NCBI GenBank assembly: GCA_963801985.1 | Contig: CAWDGV010000012.1 | Span: forward strand, 1-64,000 | Direction: 5' to 3' | DNA length: 64,000 nucleotides | DNA from: JABDQZ01 sp963801985 | Lineage (GTDB): Bacteria > Pseudomonadota > Gammaproteobacteria > Chromatiales > Chromatiaceae | Part shown: piece after piece, positions 1 through 7,339 of the stretch | Layout of the letters: each line of letters opens with the position of its first letter | How positions within the stretch are numbered: position 1 is the stretch's first letter | Made by a program: the position numbers and the translations under genes | Notes under the pieces: generated by a model | Told to the model about the DNA's origin: nothing | The model's database searches: none | Seen by the model: only the letters and a program-made list of their open reading frames with translations

Positions 1-2262
1 GACAGAACCCGTTCTGCACCGACTCGTTCTAAACCTGAAGCGGCAGCCAAGCCTGCAGTATCGGCGGCGCCAGCTGCTCCGGCGTCTCAGACGGCGTCAT
101 CTTCAGCTTCTTCATATCGGCGCAGAGTAGTTGCTGCTCCTGCATCGAATCCTAGTCGTGATGCAGCGTTGGCTCGTCGTAAAGCGATGTCAACAAAAGG
201 TAAATCAGCATCTGTATCTAAAGAAAGAACGCGCGATGCTTCGATGGTTGCTGGTAGTAAACCGGCTGCAAATGCATCAAACAGTTCAGCTAATGCAGCC
301 GAAGCGACTAAAAAAGGTGATTGCGGATGCGGTTGTGGTGGTGCAGGTGGGTGCGGTGATAAAGCCGTTGAAAATACAGCGCCAACATCACGTACAAGCA
401 GTCGTTCACGCTCAAGTGTGAAAAAGCCCAAGGTTGCTTTGAATCCTAGCAAAGCTGCGGCACTGGCTCGTCGCAAGGCGCAGTCAACACGTGGTAAAGC
501 AGGTGTTAGTAAAGGTGGAATGTCTCAGGCACAAACAGCACGTGCTGCTAATCCTGAATTATCAAGTCGCGAACTGGCTATTGAATTGAGAAAAGAACGC
601 AGTAAACGCGGTAAGTCTGGTGCTGGTGAGCAAAAAGCCCGTCCAACAGGGAAAATCAGACCAAAGAGCAATGTAGGTGCTGCAGAAGATGCTCCATGGA
701 AGGTGGGTGCAAGTGAAACGGCCCGCGGGCAAACAGTAACCGGTACCATGGTTGGGCGTGATAAAGATGTCACCGGCGACGAGGCCAGTACTTGTCGTGA
801 TGTTACCGGAACCGAGTATCTGGGTGCTGATGTTTTTCGTGAGTTCTGCCAGACAGATCCTGTGCCGGCGCCAATGCGGACAGGAATGAGTGAGACCGGT
901 CACGGGAATGCTGTAACAGGCAATAAAGTAGGCCGTAGTGAGAAAGTAACTGGTGATGAGCCAGGAACTTGTAAAAATGTAACGGGAACTGAGTATGTTG
1001 GTGCCGGGCAGTCTGAAGCTTTCTGTAGTACGCCAACCAAACCGGCCCAGATGCGCCAGATAATATCCGAGACTCGCAAGGGTAAAACCGTGACTGGCGC
1101 CAATGTTGGAAGCTTTTCCAACGTGACTGGCGGCGAAGCCGGTGCTGAACGTCAGCTAACCGGTGCGCAGTACATGCTGCCTGGTGAGGCGGGGCGTGAG
1201 CCAGCCAAGGTCCGGCTCAGTGAAACTCTACGTGGTGGTAGTGTGACAGGAACAGCGGTCGGTCGCAGTGAGAAAACCACGGGTGATGAATTTGGAGCCT
1301 GCCGACAAATCACGGGTGATGAATATGTCGGGCAGGAACAGTACGGTAATTTTTGCGATACAAAAGCCGAGCCAGCTGATCAGAAAGTCGGTGTTTCAGC
1401 AACATTGAAAGGTCTGTCAGTGACAGGAACAATGGAAGGTCGCAGCCAAGCTGTTACAGGTAATGAGCCTGGTACCTGTAAAGCAGTTACTGGAACACCT
1501 TATGCAGGTGTTGAGACTTACGCAGAGTACTGTGAAGCGCCTGCTGTAAACAATGCGACTGCCCGTATGACACGCAGTGCCAGGATGGCAGGTAAAAGTT
1601 TGACAGGTATACAGCCAGGCATTGATGGTGTGATGACCGGCGCCGAAAAAGGTGCTTGTGAAACTATATCGGGTACACCTTATATTGGTAGTGACCAGAT
1701 GTCACAGTCCTGTCCAACAGTAGCTGCGGTACCTGGTAATTCGGATTTTCCTCAAGCCGTAGGTGACTCGGGATGGGAGGATTTTAGTGTAACTCCTCCA
1801 TCGCACGCTGCGGCAGAAGAACAACACACAGGCGTAACCGGTTCTCGCTATGAGCAAGGTCGCATTACCGGGCCATTTGGAATGGCTGATGGAAAGGTAA
1901 CTGGTACAGAAGATGCGCGTTTTGGCAACAAGATAGTCAATTCAACTTCTGTTAATGAGACTGTTGAGCAAGAGGCGCAAGAGCTGAGTGGGCGTGAAAA
2001 AAGCCGTGTTACCGGTGAAGGCATGGATGGCTCACGTATCACGGGTGATGACTGGGACCGTGGTGATCGGGTGACCGGGACAGAAGGTTTTTCTGCGACA
2101 GTTCGTAATCCATCTGTTCGCGGGCCAATGAATGCAATGGCTAACAAGGTGATTACCGATATAAAAAATGAAGCACCGCAGCCAGTCAGTCGCGTAACGG
2201 GAAGTAGTGGTAACTATGAGAATGGTTCACTCATTACTTACTCTGGCGGTGCGCGCGGATAA
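1..2262 (+). CDS. csoS2: CsoS2, carboxysome assembly scaffold (5' end outside window)
   Basis: This is the disordered repeat protein that links RuBisCO to the alpha-carboxysome shell. The frame is open from position 1, so the start lies upstream. Basic N-repeats of the pattern ARRKA..(S/T)xGK are visible near 163-210 and 460-505, with a third, RKERSKRGKSG, near 585-625; in the family these bind RuBisCO. Six M-repeats rich in VTG/ITG triplets follow from about 700 to 1720. Five carry a Cys pair and the third has none, as in Halothiobacillus. The C-terminal region (about 1740-2262) ends in a VTGSSGNYENGSLITYSGG tail that matches the conserved shell-binding peptide. A Cys/Gly-rich run at 319-360 sits between N-repeats. 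A candidate frameshift site lies at 1642-1661. The csoSCA gene starts 9 bp downstream. Confidence 0.97.
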   Translation, partial: DRTRSAPTRSKPEAAAKPAVSAAPAAPASQTASSSASSYRRRVVAAPASNPSRDAALARRKAMSTKGKSASVSKERTRDASMVAGSKPAANASNSSANAAEATKKGDCGCGCGGAGGCGDKAVENTAPTSRTSSRSRSSVKKPKVALNPSKAAALARRKAQSTRGKAGVSKGGMSQAQTARAANPELSSRELAIELRKERSKRGKSGAGEQKARPTGKIRPKSNVGAAEDAPWKVGASETARGQTVTGTMVGRDKDVTGDEASTCRDVTGTEYLGADVFREFCQTDPVPAPMRTGMSETGHGNAVTGNKVGRSEKVTGDEPGTCKNVTGTEYVGAGQSEAFCSTPTKPAQMRQIISETRKGKTVTGANVGSFSNVTGGEAGAERQLTGAQYMLPGEAGREPAKVRLSETLRGGSVTGTAVGRSEKTTGDEFGACRQITGDEYVGQEQYGNFCDTKAEPADQKVGVSATLKGLSVTGTMEGRSQAVTGNEPGTCKAVTGTPYAGVETYAEYCEAPAVNNATARMTRSARMAGKSLTGIQPGIDGVMTGAEKGACETISGTPYIGSDQMSQSCPTVAAVPGNSDFPQAVGDSGWEDFSVTPPSHAAAEEQHTGVTGSRYEQGRITGPFGMADGKVTGTEDARFGNKIVNSTSVNETVEQEAQELSGREKSRVTGEGMDGSRITGDDWDRGDRVTGTEGFSATVRNPSVRGPMNAMANKVITDIKNEAPQPVSRVTGSSGNYENGSLITYSGGARG
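1642..1681 (+). promoter_or_regulatory. Candidate -1 frameshift site in csoS2
   Basis: Within the sixth M-repeat the codons GCC GAA AAA GGT form a five-A run. Slipping back one base on AAA gives AGG TGC TTG TGA, so translation would stop at 1659-1661 and yield a short CsoS2 lacking the C-terminal region. AAGGTG (1649-1654) can pair with CACCTT (1676-1681) just downstream. Two CsoS2 isoforms made by frameshifting are known in Halothiobacillus. Whether this exact site works is inference; it is not a perfect X XXY YYZ heptamer. Confidence 0.35.
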
Positions 2263-2271
2263 TCGGTTGGA

Positions 2272-3783
2272 TTGAAAGTGCCACGCAGGCCATTACAAGC
2301 TAATCGCAGTAGCGCTCAGGTTCGAAGCGCGCCTTGCCGAAGGCCGGGGGCGTGTAATACGGAAGACTCCGGTTACACTGCAGTTGCAGGGGTGGGGCAC
2401 CCACTTTGCAATGACAGAGAAAACAGTAGGCTGTATAGCTACGAAAGCCGCATAAAAAAGGCTTTTGATGACATCGTTCCAGTGCTGAAAGAAATTTCAG
2501 CGCTGCAACATGAAAAGGATTTTGAGATTCAGGCACAAAGAATGGCTCAAGCTGAACTGGGATTTGAACTTCCCAGTGAAATTTTGGCTAACGCCTGGGT
2601 TGAGCAATTGGATATGCGGCGTTTGTTTGCCTGGTGTGTTTTCCAGACTTATCGACGCTACACTGATGAGTTTTATAAACTGGCTCCGCTGTCACATGCT
2701 GGTGAGGACAGTTTTGATGCGTTTATTCAGTCGTGTGGATTTCACACGGTAGATATTTCGCCTTGCTCTGATGGACGTCTGGCTCATGTCATTCGTTATG
2801 TGCTGCGACTGCCGCATCGGATGATACGCCGCAAGTCGTATGCTGGTGCGATGTTTGATATCGATAACAGCGTCGAAAAATGGGTTGAGACTGAGATGCT
2901 CAGATTTCGTGAAGGCAGGCCGAATACGGCGGACAAGCCTACGCGATATCTAAAGATAGTGGCTTACCACTATAGCTCGGTTAATCCGCTGCACGAAGGT
3001 TGTGCCGCACATGGATCAGATACACAAAAGGCAGCTGAAAGTGGACTGGAGCGCCTTGAAAGTTTTAAAACCGCAATTGAAAACAGTTTCTGTTGTGGTG
3101 CGTCAATTGACTTGATGTTAATTGGTATTGATACAGATACGGACTCCATGCGTGTGCATGTACCCGATGCCAATGGCCAGGTTATGTTGGACAGGTTTGT
3201 GGATACTTTGGATGTTTACAAGGTGACCCAGTTTGGAAAAGAGTCTGAAGGACGAGAATTTATTGCGAATCAGGTTCGCTCGTGCTCACCGGAAGCCATT
3301 GATGGAACAGCTGAGTTTGCTGCGTATTTGATTGAAAATAATCTTTCGCAAATCGATTACGTAAGACGTAATTTTGGTGATGCTTACCCGGATACCGGGC
3401 ATGCTGAACGGTTTATTGGAGCAGGTGTGGGTTTTGAAGAGATACAGATTCGCAACCTGATGTACTTCGCTTATCTCAACACGGTTGAAGAGGCGATCGC
3501 TGATACGGATGTTGGTATAAAGATTTTTACAGGTCTGAATGTTTCAAAGGGTTTGCCTGTTCCGATCGTGGTGCGTTTTGATTACCACGGTGTGGTGCCT
3601 GGAGCACGAGAGCGGGCAGAGCAACATTGTCAGCGGGTGGCGCGAGCGTTGAATCAGCGATATTCCGATCTGGCTAATAAGGGACTGCTGCATATATTGC
3701 AGGTTGTAAGAAATTGTAATGAGGATGCTCCGATTGAAGTGCTTGCTTGTTCGGTAAATCCGGTGATTGCTGGAGGTCATTGA
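2272..3783 (+). CDS. csoSCA: CsoSCA, carboxysomal beta-type carbonic anhydrase
   Basis: This enzyme converts bicarbonate to CO2 inside the carboxysome, next to RuBisCO. The 503-residue length fits the family. The catalytic region shows DISPCSDGR (Cys165 as Zn ligand, with the Asp161 and Arg169 dyad), HEGCAAHGS (His241) and CCGASID (Cys274/275), which together supply the Cys-His-Cys zinc site. The C-terminal part carries the degenerate second domain (NNLSQIDYV, GHAERFIG, VGIKIFT) typical of CsoSCA. The start is a TTG 9 bp after csoS2; a GTG at 2278 is an alternative. The stop codon overlaps the csoS4A start, so the two are translationally coupled. Confidence 0.96.
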   Translation: MKVPRRPLQANRSSAQVRSAPCRRPGACNTEDSGYTAVAGVGHPLCNDRENSRLYSYESRIKKAFDDIVPVLKEISALQHEKDFEIQAQRMAQAELGFELPSEILANAWVEQLDMRRLFAWCVFQTYRRYTDEFYKLAPLSHAGEDSFDAFIQSCGFHTVDISPCSDGRLAHVIRYVLRLPHRMIRRKSYAGAMFDIDNSVEKWVETEMLRFREGRPNTADKPTRYLKIVAYHYSSVNPLHEGCAAHGSDTQKAAESGLERLESFKTAIENSFCCGASIDLMLIGIDTDTDSMRVHVPDANGQVMLDRFVDTLDVYKVTQFGKESEGREFIANQVRSCSPEAIDGTAEFAAYLIENNLSQIDYVRRNFGDAYPDTGHAERFIGAGVGFEEIQIRNLMYFAYLNTVEEAIADTDVGIKIFTGLNVSKGLPVPIVVRFDYHGVVPGARERAEQHCQRVARALNQRYSDLANKGLLHILQVVRNCNEDAPIEVLACSVNPVIAGGH

Positions 3784-4058
3784 TGAAAATCTGTCAGATT
3801 ATTCGTCCGCTGGTATCGACAAACCGGATTGCGATGATGGAGCACAAGTTGTTACAGGTTGTGCAGGATGGAAGTGCGCAGGCAGTTGCTGTTGACGCAG
3901 TTGGTGCTAAACCGGGAGACTGGGTCATTTGTGTCGGAAGTTCGGCAGCGCGTGAAGCGGCTGGTAGCAAGGGTTACCCAAGTGATCTGACGATCGTTGG
4001 TATCATTGATAAATGGCCACCTGAATCGGATCAGGAAGATGCAGATACTGCAGGTTGA
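3783..4058 (+). CDS. csoS4A: CsoS4A, carboxysome shell vertex pentamer protein
   Basis: This BMV-family (CcmL/EutN) shell protein forms pentamers that cap the vertices of the icosahedral shell. It has 91 residues; MKICQIIRPLVSTNRI and the GDWVICVGSSAAREAAGS segment are characteristic. The ATG overlaps the csoSCA stop (ATGA), and the 3' end overlaps csoS4B by 20 bp. The acidic, Asp/Glu-rich C-terminal tail after GIIDKWPP is family-typical. An upstream in-frame start at 3747 would lie inside csoSCA and is unlikely. Confidence 0.95.
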   Translation: MKICQIIRPLVSTNRIAMMEHKLLQVVQDGSAQAVAVDAVGAKPGDWVICVGSSAAREAAGSKGYPSDLTIVGIIDKWPPESDQEDADTAG

Positions 4059-4290
4059 AGGATCGCTGACCTGTACTTGCAGGGTAAAAGGACTTAAGCA
4101 CGTTGCATTAAGAGTGTTGCGTGATGCAAAGGGTAACCGAGTGGTTGCAACAGATCCGGTTGGAACCGAGCCTGGCAACTGGATATTTGTAACGAGTGGT
4201 TCAGCTGCCCGTTATACCGCAGGGGATTTTGAAGTCCTCACGGACCTGGCTATCTGTGGAATCATTGACCACTGGCCGAACAAAGAGTGA
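4039..4290 (+). CDS. csoS4B: CsoS4B, second carboxysome shell vertex protein
   Basis: This is the second BMV-type pentamer protein, 83 residues long, paralogous to CsoS4A. The EPGNWIFVTSGSAAR motif parallels GDWVICVGSSAAR in CsoS4A, and GIIDHWP parallels GIIDKWP. I chose the ATG at 4039 because AGGAAG lies just ahead and because family members begin MxIxxV; the in-frame start at 3997 would add residues out of register with the family. It overlaps the end of csoS4A, which implies coupled translation and low, matched expression of the minor vertex proteins. Confidence 0.94.
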   Translation: MQILQVEGSLTCTCRVKGLKHVALRVLRDAKGNRVVATDPVGTEPGNWIFVTSGSAARYTAGDFEVLTDLAICGIIDHWPNKE

Positions 4291-4297
4291 TTTATGT

Positions 4298-4315
4298 CAG
4301 GCGTAAATACGCCTG
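4298..4315 (+). promoter_or_regulatory. Hairpin between csoS4B and first csoS1
   Basis: CAGGCGTA pairs with TACGCCTG around a two-base spacer (or seven pairs with a four-base loop). No T-run follows, so it is probably not a terminator. It lies about 40 bp ahead of the first csoS1 start and may protect the abundant csoS1 mRNA segment from 3'-5' decay or mark a processing site. Confidence 0.5.
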
Positions 4316-4357
4316 GTGAAAGAGTTAACAAAAATCGAGTCAATAGGAGACACGAAG

Positions 4358-4648
4358 ATGGCACATGAAAATTACGGTATTGCACTGGGCATGATTGAAA
4401 CGCGCGGACTGGTACCCGCCATCGAAGCTGCAGATGCGATGACAAAGGCGGCTGAAGTGAGATTAATTGGTCGTGAATTTGTCGGTGGCGGCTATGTCAC
4501 TGTCCTGGTTCGCGGTGAAACTGGTGCGGTAAACGCAGCAGTACGTGCAGGAGCTGACGCATGTGAACGTGTTGGTGACGGGCTGGTGGCGGCGCATATC
4601 ATTGCGCGTCCTCATGCAGAGGTCGAGCTTGTACTTGGCCAAAAATAA
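4358..4648 (+). CDS. csoS1: CsoS1 shell hexamer protein, copy 1
   Basis: This BMC-domain protein (96 residues) forms the hexagonal tiles of the carboxysome facets. The family signature is the N-terminal GIALGMIETRGLVPAIEAAD and the central REFVGGGYVTVLVRGETGAV. AGGAGA lies 12 bp ahead of the chosen ATG; the upstream in-frame start at 4316 would add 14 unrelated residues. It differs from copies 2 and 3 mainly at the second-to-fourth residues and the last ten (EVELVLGQK). By position it corresponds to csoS1C in Halothiobacillus, but I do not assign the letter firmly. Confidence 0.96.
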   Translation: MAHENYGIALGMIETRGLVPAIEAADAMTKAAEVRLIGREFVGGGYVTVLVRGETGAVNAAVRAGADACERVGDGLVAAHIIARPHAEVELVLGQK

Positions 4649-4656
4649 AACTGTTG

Positions 4657-4672
4657 CCGTGTGCAGACACGG
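4657..4672 (+). promoter_or_regulatory. Hairpin between csoS1 copies 1 and 2
   Basis: CCGTGT pairs with ACACGG around a GCAG loop. There is no T-run immediately after it. It sits between two near-identical shell genes and resembles the hairpins before copies 1 and 3 in placement, though not in sequence. Confidence 0.45.
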
Positions 4673-4713
4673 TCTTAACTAAAGTTTGTTTCTTTTAATA
4701 CGGGGATATAACA

Positions 4714-5004
4714 ATGGCAAACGAAAACTATGGTATAGCTCTGGGCATGATCGAGACCCGCGGCTTGGTTCCTGCAATTGAAGCTGCAGATGCAATGACA
4801 AAAGCGGCTGAAGTGAGATTAATTGGTCGTGAATTTGTCGGTGGCGGCTATGTCACTGTGCTGGTTCGTGGTGAAACGGGTGCGGTTAACGCAGCTGTAC
4901 GTGCTGGAGCAGATGCTTGTGAACGTGTTGGTGACGGTCTGGTTGCCGCTCACATCATCGCGCGTCCACACAAAGAAGTCGAGCCTGTGCTCGAAAGCAA
5001 ATAA
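4714..5004 (+). CDS. csoS1: CsoS1 shell hexamer protein, copy 2
   Basis: This is the second BMC-domain facet protein, 96 residues and nearly identical in protein sequence to the flanking copies. At DNA level it is a mosaic: about 57 bases near 4803-4859 match copy 1 exactly, while most of the second half is closer to copy 3. That pattern suggests gene conversion among the three paralogs. The ATG follows GGGGATATAACA. It corresponds by position to csoS1A of Halothiobacillus. As in the family, hexamers would tile the shell with small central pores for bicarbonate and RuBP. Confidence 0.96.
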   Translation: MANENYGIALGMIETRGLVPAIEAADAMTKAAEVRLIGREFVGGGYVTVLVRGETGAVNAAVRAGADACERVGDGLVAAHIIARPHKEVEPVLESK

Positions 5005-5009
5005 GGAGC

Positions 5010-5032
5010 TTGCTGCTTAAGTCATGCAGCAA
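5010..5032 (+). promoter_or_regulatory. Hairpin between csoS1 copies 2 and 3
   Basis: TTGCTGC pairs with GCAGCAA around a nine-base loop, directly after the stop of copy 2. No T-run follows. It is the third hairpin placed ahead of a csoS1 gene. Confidence 0.45.
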
Positions 5033-5070
5033 TCTCACACTGAGTTAACTTCATAAATCGGAGAGTAAAA

Positions 5071-5373
5071 ATGGCAAATGATAATTATGGTATCGCTTTA
5101 GGAATGATCGAAACTCGTGGCTTGGTTCCTGCGATTGAAGCAGCTGACGCCATGACAAAAGCAGCGGAAGTCCGTCTGATCGGTCGTGAATTTGTTGGTG
5201 GCGGTTACGTTACTGTGCTGGTTCGTGGTGAAACCGGTGCGGTTAACGCAGCAGTTCGTGCTGGAGCGGATGCTTGTGAACGTGTTGGTGACGGCCTGGT
5301 TGCTGCTCACATCATTGCACGTCCACATAAAGAAGTTGAGCCGGTTCTGCCAGTAGGCGGAGACGCTGCTTAA
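5071..5373 (+). CDS. csoS1: CsoS1 shell hexamer protein, copy 3
   Basis: This third BMC-domain facet protein has 100 residues, with a short C-terminal extension (VLPVGGDAA) absent from the other two. The core GMIETRGLVPAIEAAD and GGGYVTVLVRG segments are unchanged. The ATG follows GGAGAGTAAAA, a good ribosome-binding site. It matches the csoS1B position of Halothiobacillus, where the last copy also carries an extended tail. The ferritin-like gene follows 38 bp later in the same direction. Confidence 0.95.
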   Translation: MANDNYGIALGMIETRGLVPAIEAADAMTKAAEVRLIGREFVGGGYVTVLVRGETGAVNAAVRAGADACERVGDGLVAAHIIARPHKEVEPVLPVGGDAA

Positions 5374-5411
5374 TTGCTGCATTTTTTGGCAGACAGCTGA
5401 GGCGGTAAAAC

Positions 5412-5873
5412 GTGCAGTCTGAAGAAAGCAAGCTGAAAGTTCTGGGTTATCTGGGGCGAGCTCTAAGCCTGGAGCTTTCGGCGGTGCAGTCCTATACAAC
5501 CCAGTCGCGTTTGATGGCTAACTGGGGGTTTGACAAGGCTGCCGAGCAGTTTCGACATGAGGCATCGGAAGAGATGCAGCATGCTGAAAGAATTATTGCG
5601 CGAATGCTGGCCAAGGGAGCTGCTCCAAATGCTTCCCAACTAAGACCGGTGATGTTAGGAAAGGATCTCGCGGCTTTAATTGAGATCAATCAGCGGTTTG
5701 AAGAAGAGCTGGTTGTTTTTTACCAGGAGGCAGTCACCTACTGCTCCAGCAGTGCTCAGGATGATGATAGGCTGTTTTTTCAACAATTGCTCGATGAAGA
5801 ACAGGAGCATGCTGTTTCACTGAAAAACTGGCGAATGTCCCTGCTAAACCAGGCCTCTTTAAGACGTCAGTAA
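5412..5873 (+). CDS. Bacterioferritin-like (ferritin superfamily) protein of the cso operon
   Basis: This 153-residue four-helix ferritin-fold protein is often found in alpha-carboxysome operons, where its role is unclear (iron or oxygen handling has been proposed). Likely di-iron ligands are Glu in ALSLELSAVQSYTTQ, the EEMQHAERI helix (Glu and His), Glu in RFEEELVVFYQEA, and the EEQEHAVSL helix (Glu and His), so the ferroxidase site looks intact. The start is a GTG with GGCGG about 7 bp ahead. It is a little shorter at its ends than true Bfr, and I see no evidence on heme binding. Confidence 0.88.
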   Translation: MQSEESKLKVLGYLGRALSLELSAVQSYTTQSRLMANWGFDKAAEQFRHEASEEMQHAERIIARMLAKGAAPNASQLRPVMLGKDLAALIEINQRFEEELVVFYQEAVTYCSSSAQDDDRLFFQQLLDEEQEHAVSLKNWRMSLLNQASLRRQ

Positions 5874-5941
5874 AATTGGATTATTGCATTGATTTAAAGT
5901 ATCTTAGGTCAGTGCTTCTCGTCCCTCCAAGGTGAAATGAT

Positions 5942-6208
5942 ATGAGTCAAGAGTGGAAGGAACGTAAACGTCCGCTTCGCCTCGAAAAACGATACGAGTT
6001 TGGTGATTACGAACAACTTCGTGATTTCCTCGATCAAGCTGCTGATTTGTCAGAACGTGAAGACTTCTACCCTGATATGGGTTTTGGGCGTGATTATGTA
6101 AATATCACTATTCATGCTGAAGATGATCAACCTCTGCAGGATTCTCAACGAAAATTTGCAGAAGCCCTCGATGAATTAAATAACAGCATGCCAGCAGGCC
6201 AGGATTGA
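5942..6208 (+). CDS. acRAF, pterin dehydratase-like RuBisCO assembly factor
   Basis: This 88-residue protein resembles pterin-4a-carbinolamine dehydratase and matches the alpha-carboxysome RuBisCO assembly factor acRAF, which helps form IA RuBisCO fold. It has the family pattern RLEKRYEFGDYEQLRDFLDQAA and YVNITIHAED, but the HHP metal/pterin motif of true dehydratases is absent, so enzyme activity is unlikely. The start is the ATG at 5942 after the GGTGAAATGAT context. Its stop is directly adjacent to mcdA. Confidence 0.9.
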   Translation: MSQEWKERKRPLRLEKRYEFGDYEQLRDFLDQAADLSEREDFYPDMGFGRDYVNITIHAEDDQPLQDSQRKFAEALDELNNSMPAGQD

Positions 6209-6210
6209 CT

Positions 6211-6837
6211 ATGCCTGTCATTGTGTTGATCGGTAATAAAGGCGGTGCTGGCAAAACAACGCTGTGTGTCAATCTGGCAGCCGCTTTATCATCTCAGCAT
6301 TCGACCATGATACTCGATGCAGATCCTCAACAATCTTCTTCTCAATGGCGGACTATCGCTGAAAACAGTGTTGTTGATGTTATTGAAGCTCAGGATAACT
6401 TGCCCAATCTCGCGAATACTCATGTAAACCAGGTAGATTACTGTTTAATTGATTGCCCTCCTTCCGTGCATTCATTACAGATGCAACAGGCTTTAAAGAT
6501 CGCTGATCTTGCCATTATTCCTGTGCAGCCATCACCTCTCGATATCTGGGCAACCATCCATGTCGAAAAAGAGATTGAATCAGCTCGAGAGCAAAATAAA
6601 AATCTCAAGGCCATGCTGATGATTAACCAGTTCGAAGCTAGAACCCAATTATCAAATATTACTCGTCAGGCGCTGGCTGAACTATCCATTCCCGTAGCTA
6701 AAACTCAGGTCAAGCGGAGGGCTGTGTACCGTAACAGTTTTCTTGAGGGGCGTACTGTCCATGATGTCGGTCGAAAAGGGGCTGAGGCATCATATGAAAT
6801 CCATCAGATTATTGAAGAAATGGAGAAATTACTATGA
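6211..6837 (+). CDS. mcdA: McdA-like ParA ATPase, carboxysome positioning
   Basis: This ParA/MinD-family ATPase has about 208 residues. It shows the deviant Walker A KGGAGKTT near residue 10, DADPQQSSSQW (switch/Walker A') and DYCLIDCPPS (Walker B). In alpha-carboxysome operons this ATPase coats the nucleoid and, with McdB, spaces carboxysomes along it. I used the ATG at 6211; a TTG at 6205 overlapping the acRAF stop is the alternative. Its 3' end overlaps mcdB by ATGA, so the pair is coupled. The acRAF-mcdA-mcdB order supports the McdA assignment over a plasmid ParA. Confidence 0.9.
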   Translation: MPVIVLIGNKGGAGKTTLCVNLAAALSSQHSTMILDADPQQSSSQWRTIAENSVVDVIEAQDNLPNLANTHVNQVDYCLIDCPPSVHSLQMQQALKIADLAIIPVQPSPLDIWATIHVEKEIESAREQNKNLKAMLMINQFEARTQLSNITRQALAELSIPVAKTQVKRRAVYRNSFLEGRTVHDVGRKGAEASYEIHQIIEEMEKLL

Positions 6838-7094
6838 CCGATAAAACAACTGCCAGCGATAAGCTTGTTGCTTCAATTCGAAAAACAAAATCAGCGTCTA
6901 CCACTGATGCTGCGCCTGAAACTAATGCCACTGCGACACCTGCTCCCAAAACAGTAAAGAAAGCTGTCACTAAAAAAGCAGCTTCGCCAGTGAGTAAAAA
7001 AATCGTACCCAAGAAGAAAAAAGTGGTAACTTCAAGCCAGAAAAAAGCGCTTATTTCTTCCTTTCATTCCGGGCGCCGTGTTTGGCCTGATTAA
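6834..7094 (+). CDS. mcdB: McdB-like carboxysome positioning adaptor
   Basis: This 86-residue low-complexity protein is rich in Lys, Ala and Thr: a mixed N-terminus, an Ala/Thr/Pro segment, then a strongly basic stretch (KKAVTKKAASPVSKK, PKKKK). It ends in SGRRVWPD; a C-terminal invariant Trp in this context is the mark of alpha-carboxysomal McdB, which coats carboxysomes and stimulates McdA. No folded domain is visible, in line with a disordered, condensate-forming protein. It overlaps mcdA by four bases and is the last gene of the visible operon. Confidence 0.85.
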   Translation: MTDKTTASDKLVASIRKTKSASTTDAAPETNATATPAPKTVKKAVTKKAASPVSKKIVPKKKKVVTSSQKKALISSFHSGRRVWPD

Positions 7095-7198
7095 TGTCAG
7101 TATCATTGTTGATGGATAAGTACTAAATTATCCATTGGCATTATGATGTTTCTGTATCACACTCTGGTTCAGATGCAGTCAGGCATGTTCATAATATT

Positions 7199-7218
7199 TC
7201 TGATTTTGATAAATCAGA
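7199..7218 (+). promoter_or_regulatory. Perfect 8-bp palindrome upstream of cbbR
   Basis: TCTGATTT and AAATCAGA flank a TGAT loop. No T-run follows, so termination of the cso operon here would be weak; an operator for a regulator is equally possible. A second short inverted repeat, GGATAA with TTATCC, lies a little upstream near 7116-7135. The 7095-7339 gap holds no other feature I can support. Confidence 0.4.
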
Positions 7219-7339
7219 TTACTGACATCAATGATGTGGATATAAAATATAACAATACCGACCACTACTGTGTTGCGGCGTACAGTTTATTAACGTTATA
7301 GAAAAATTAATTTCTAGTAAATAACAGCTGGAGGACATT

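Noticed and set aside
131..903. Several open frames on both strands over csoS2
   Set aside because: They lie across a clear, full-length csoS2 frame with strong family motifs; the repetitive low-complexity DNA opens other frames by chance.
6205..7094. Plasmid-type ParA partition system
   Set aside because: The pair sits inside the cso operon after acRAF, and the partner has the McdB C-terminal Trp motif; no parS-like repeats or replication genes are seen.
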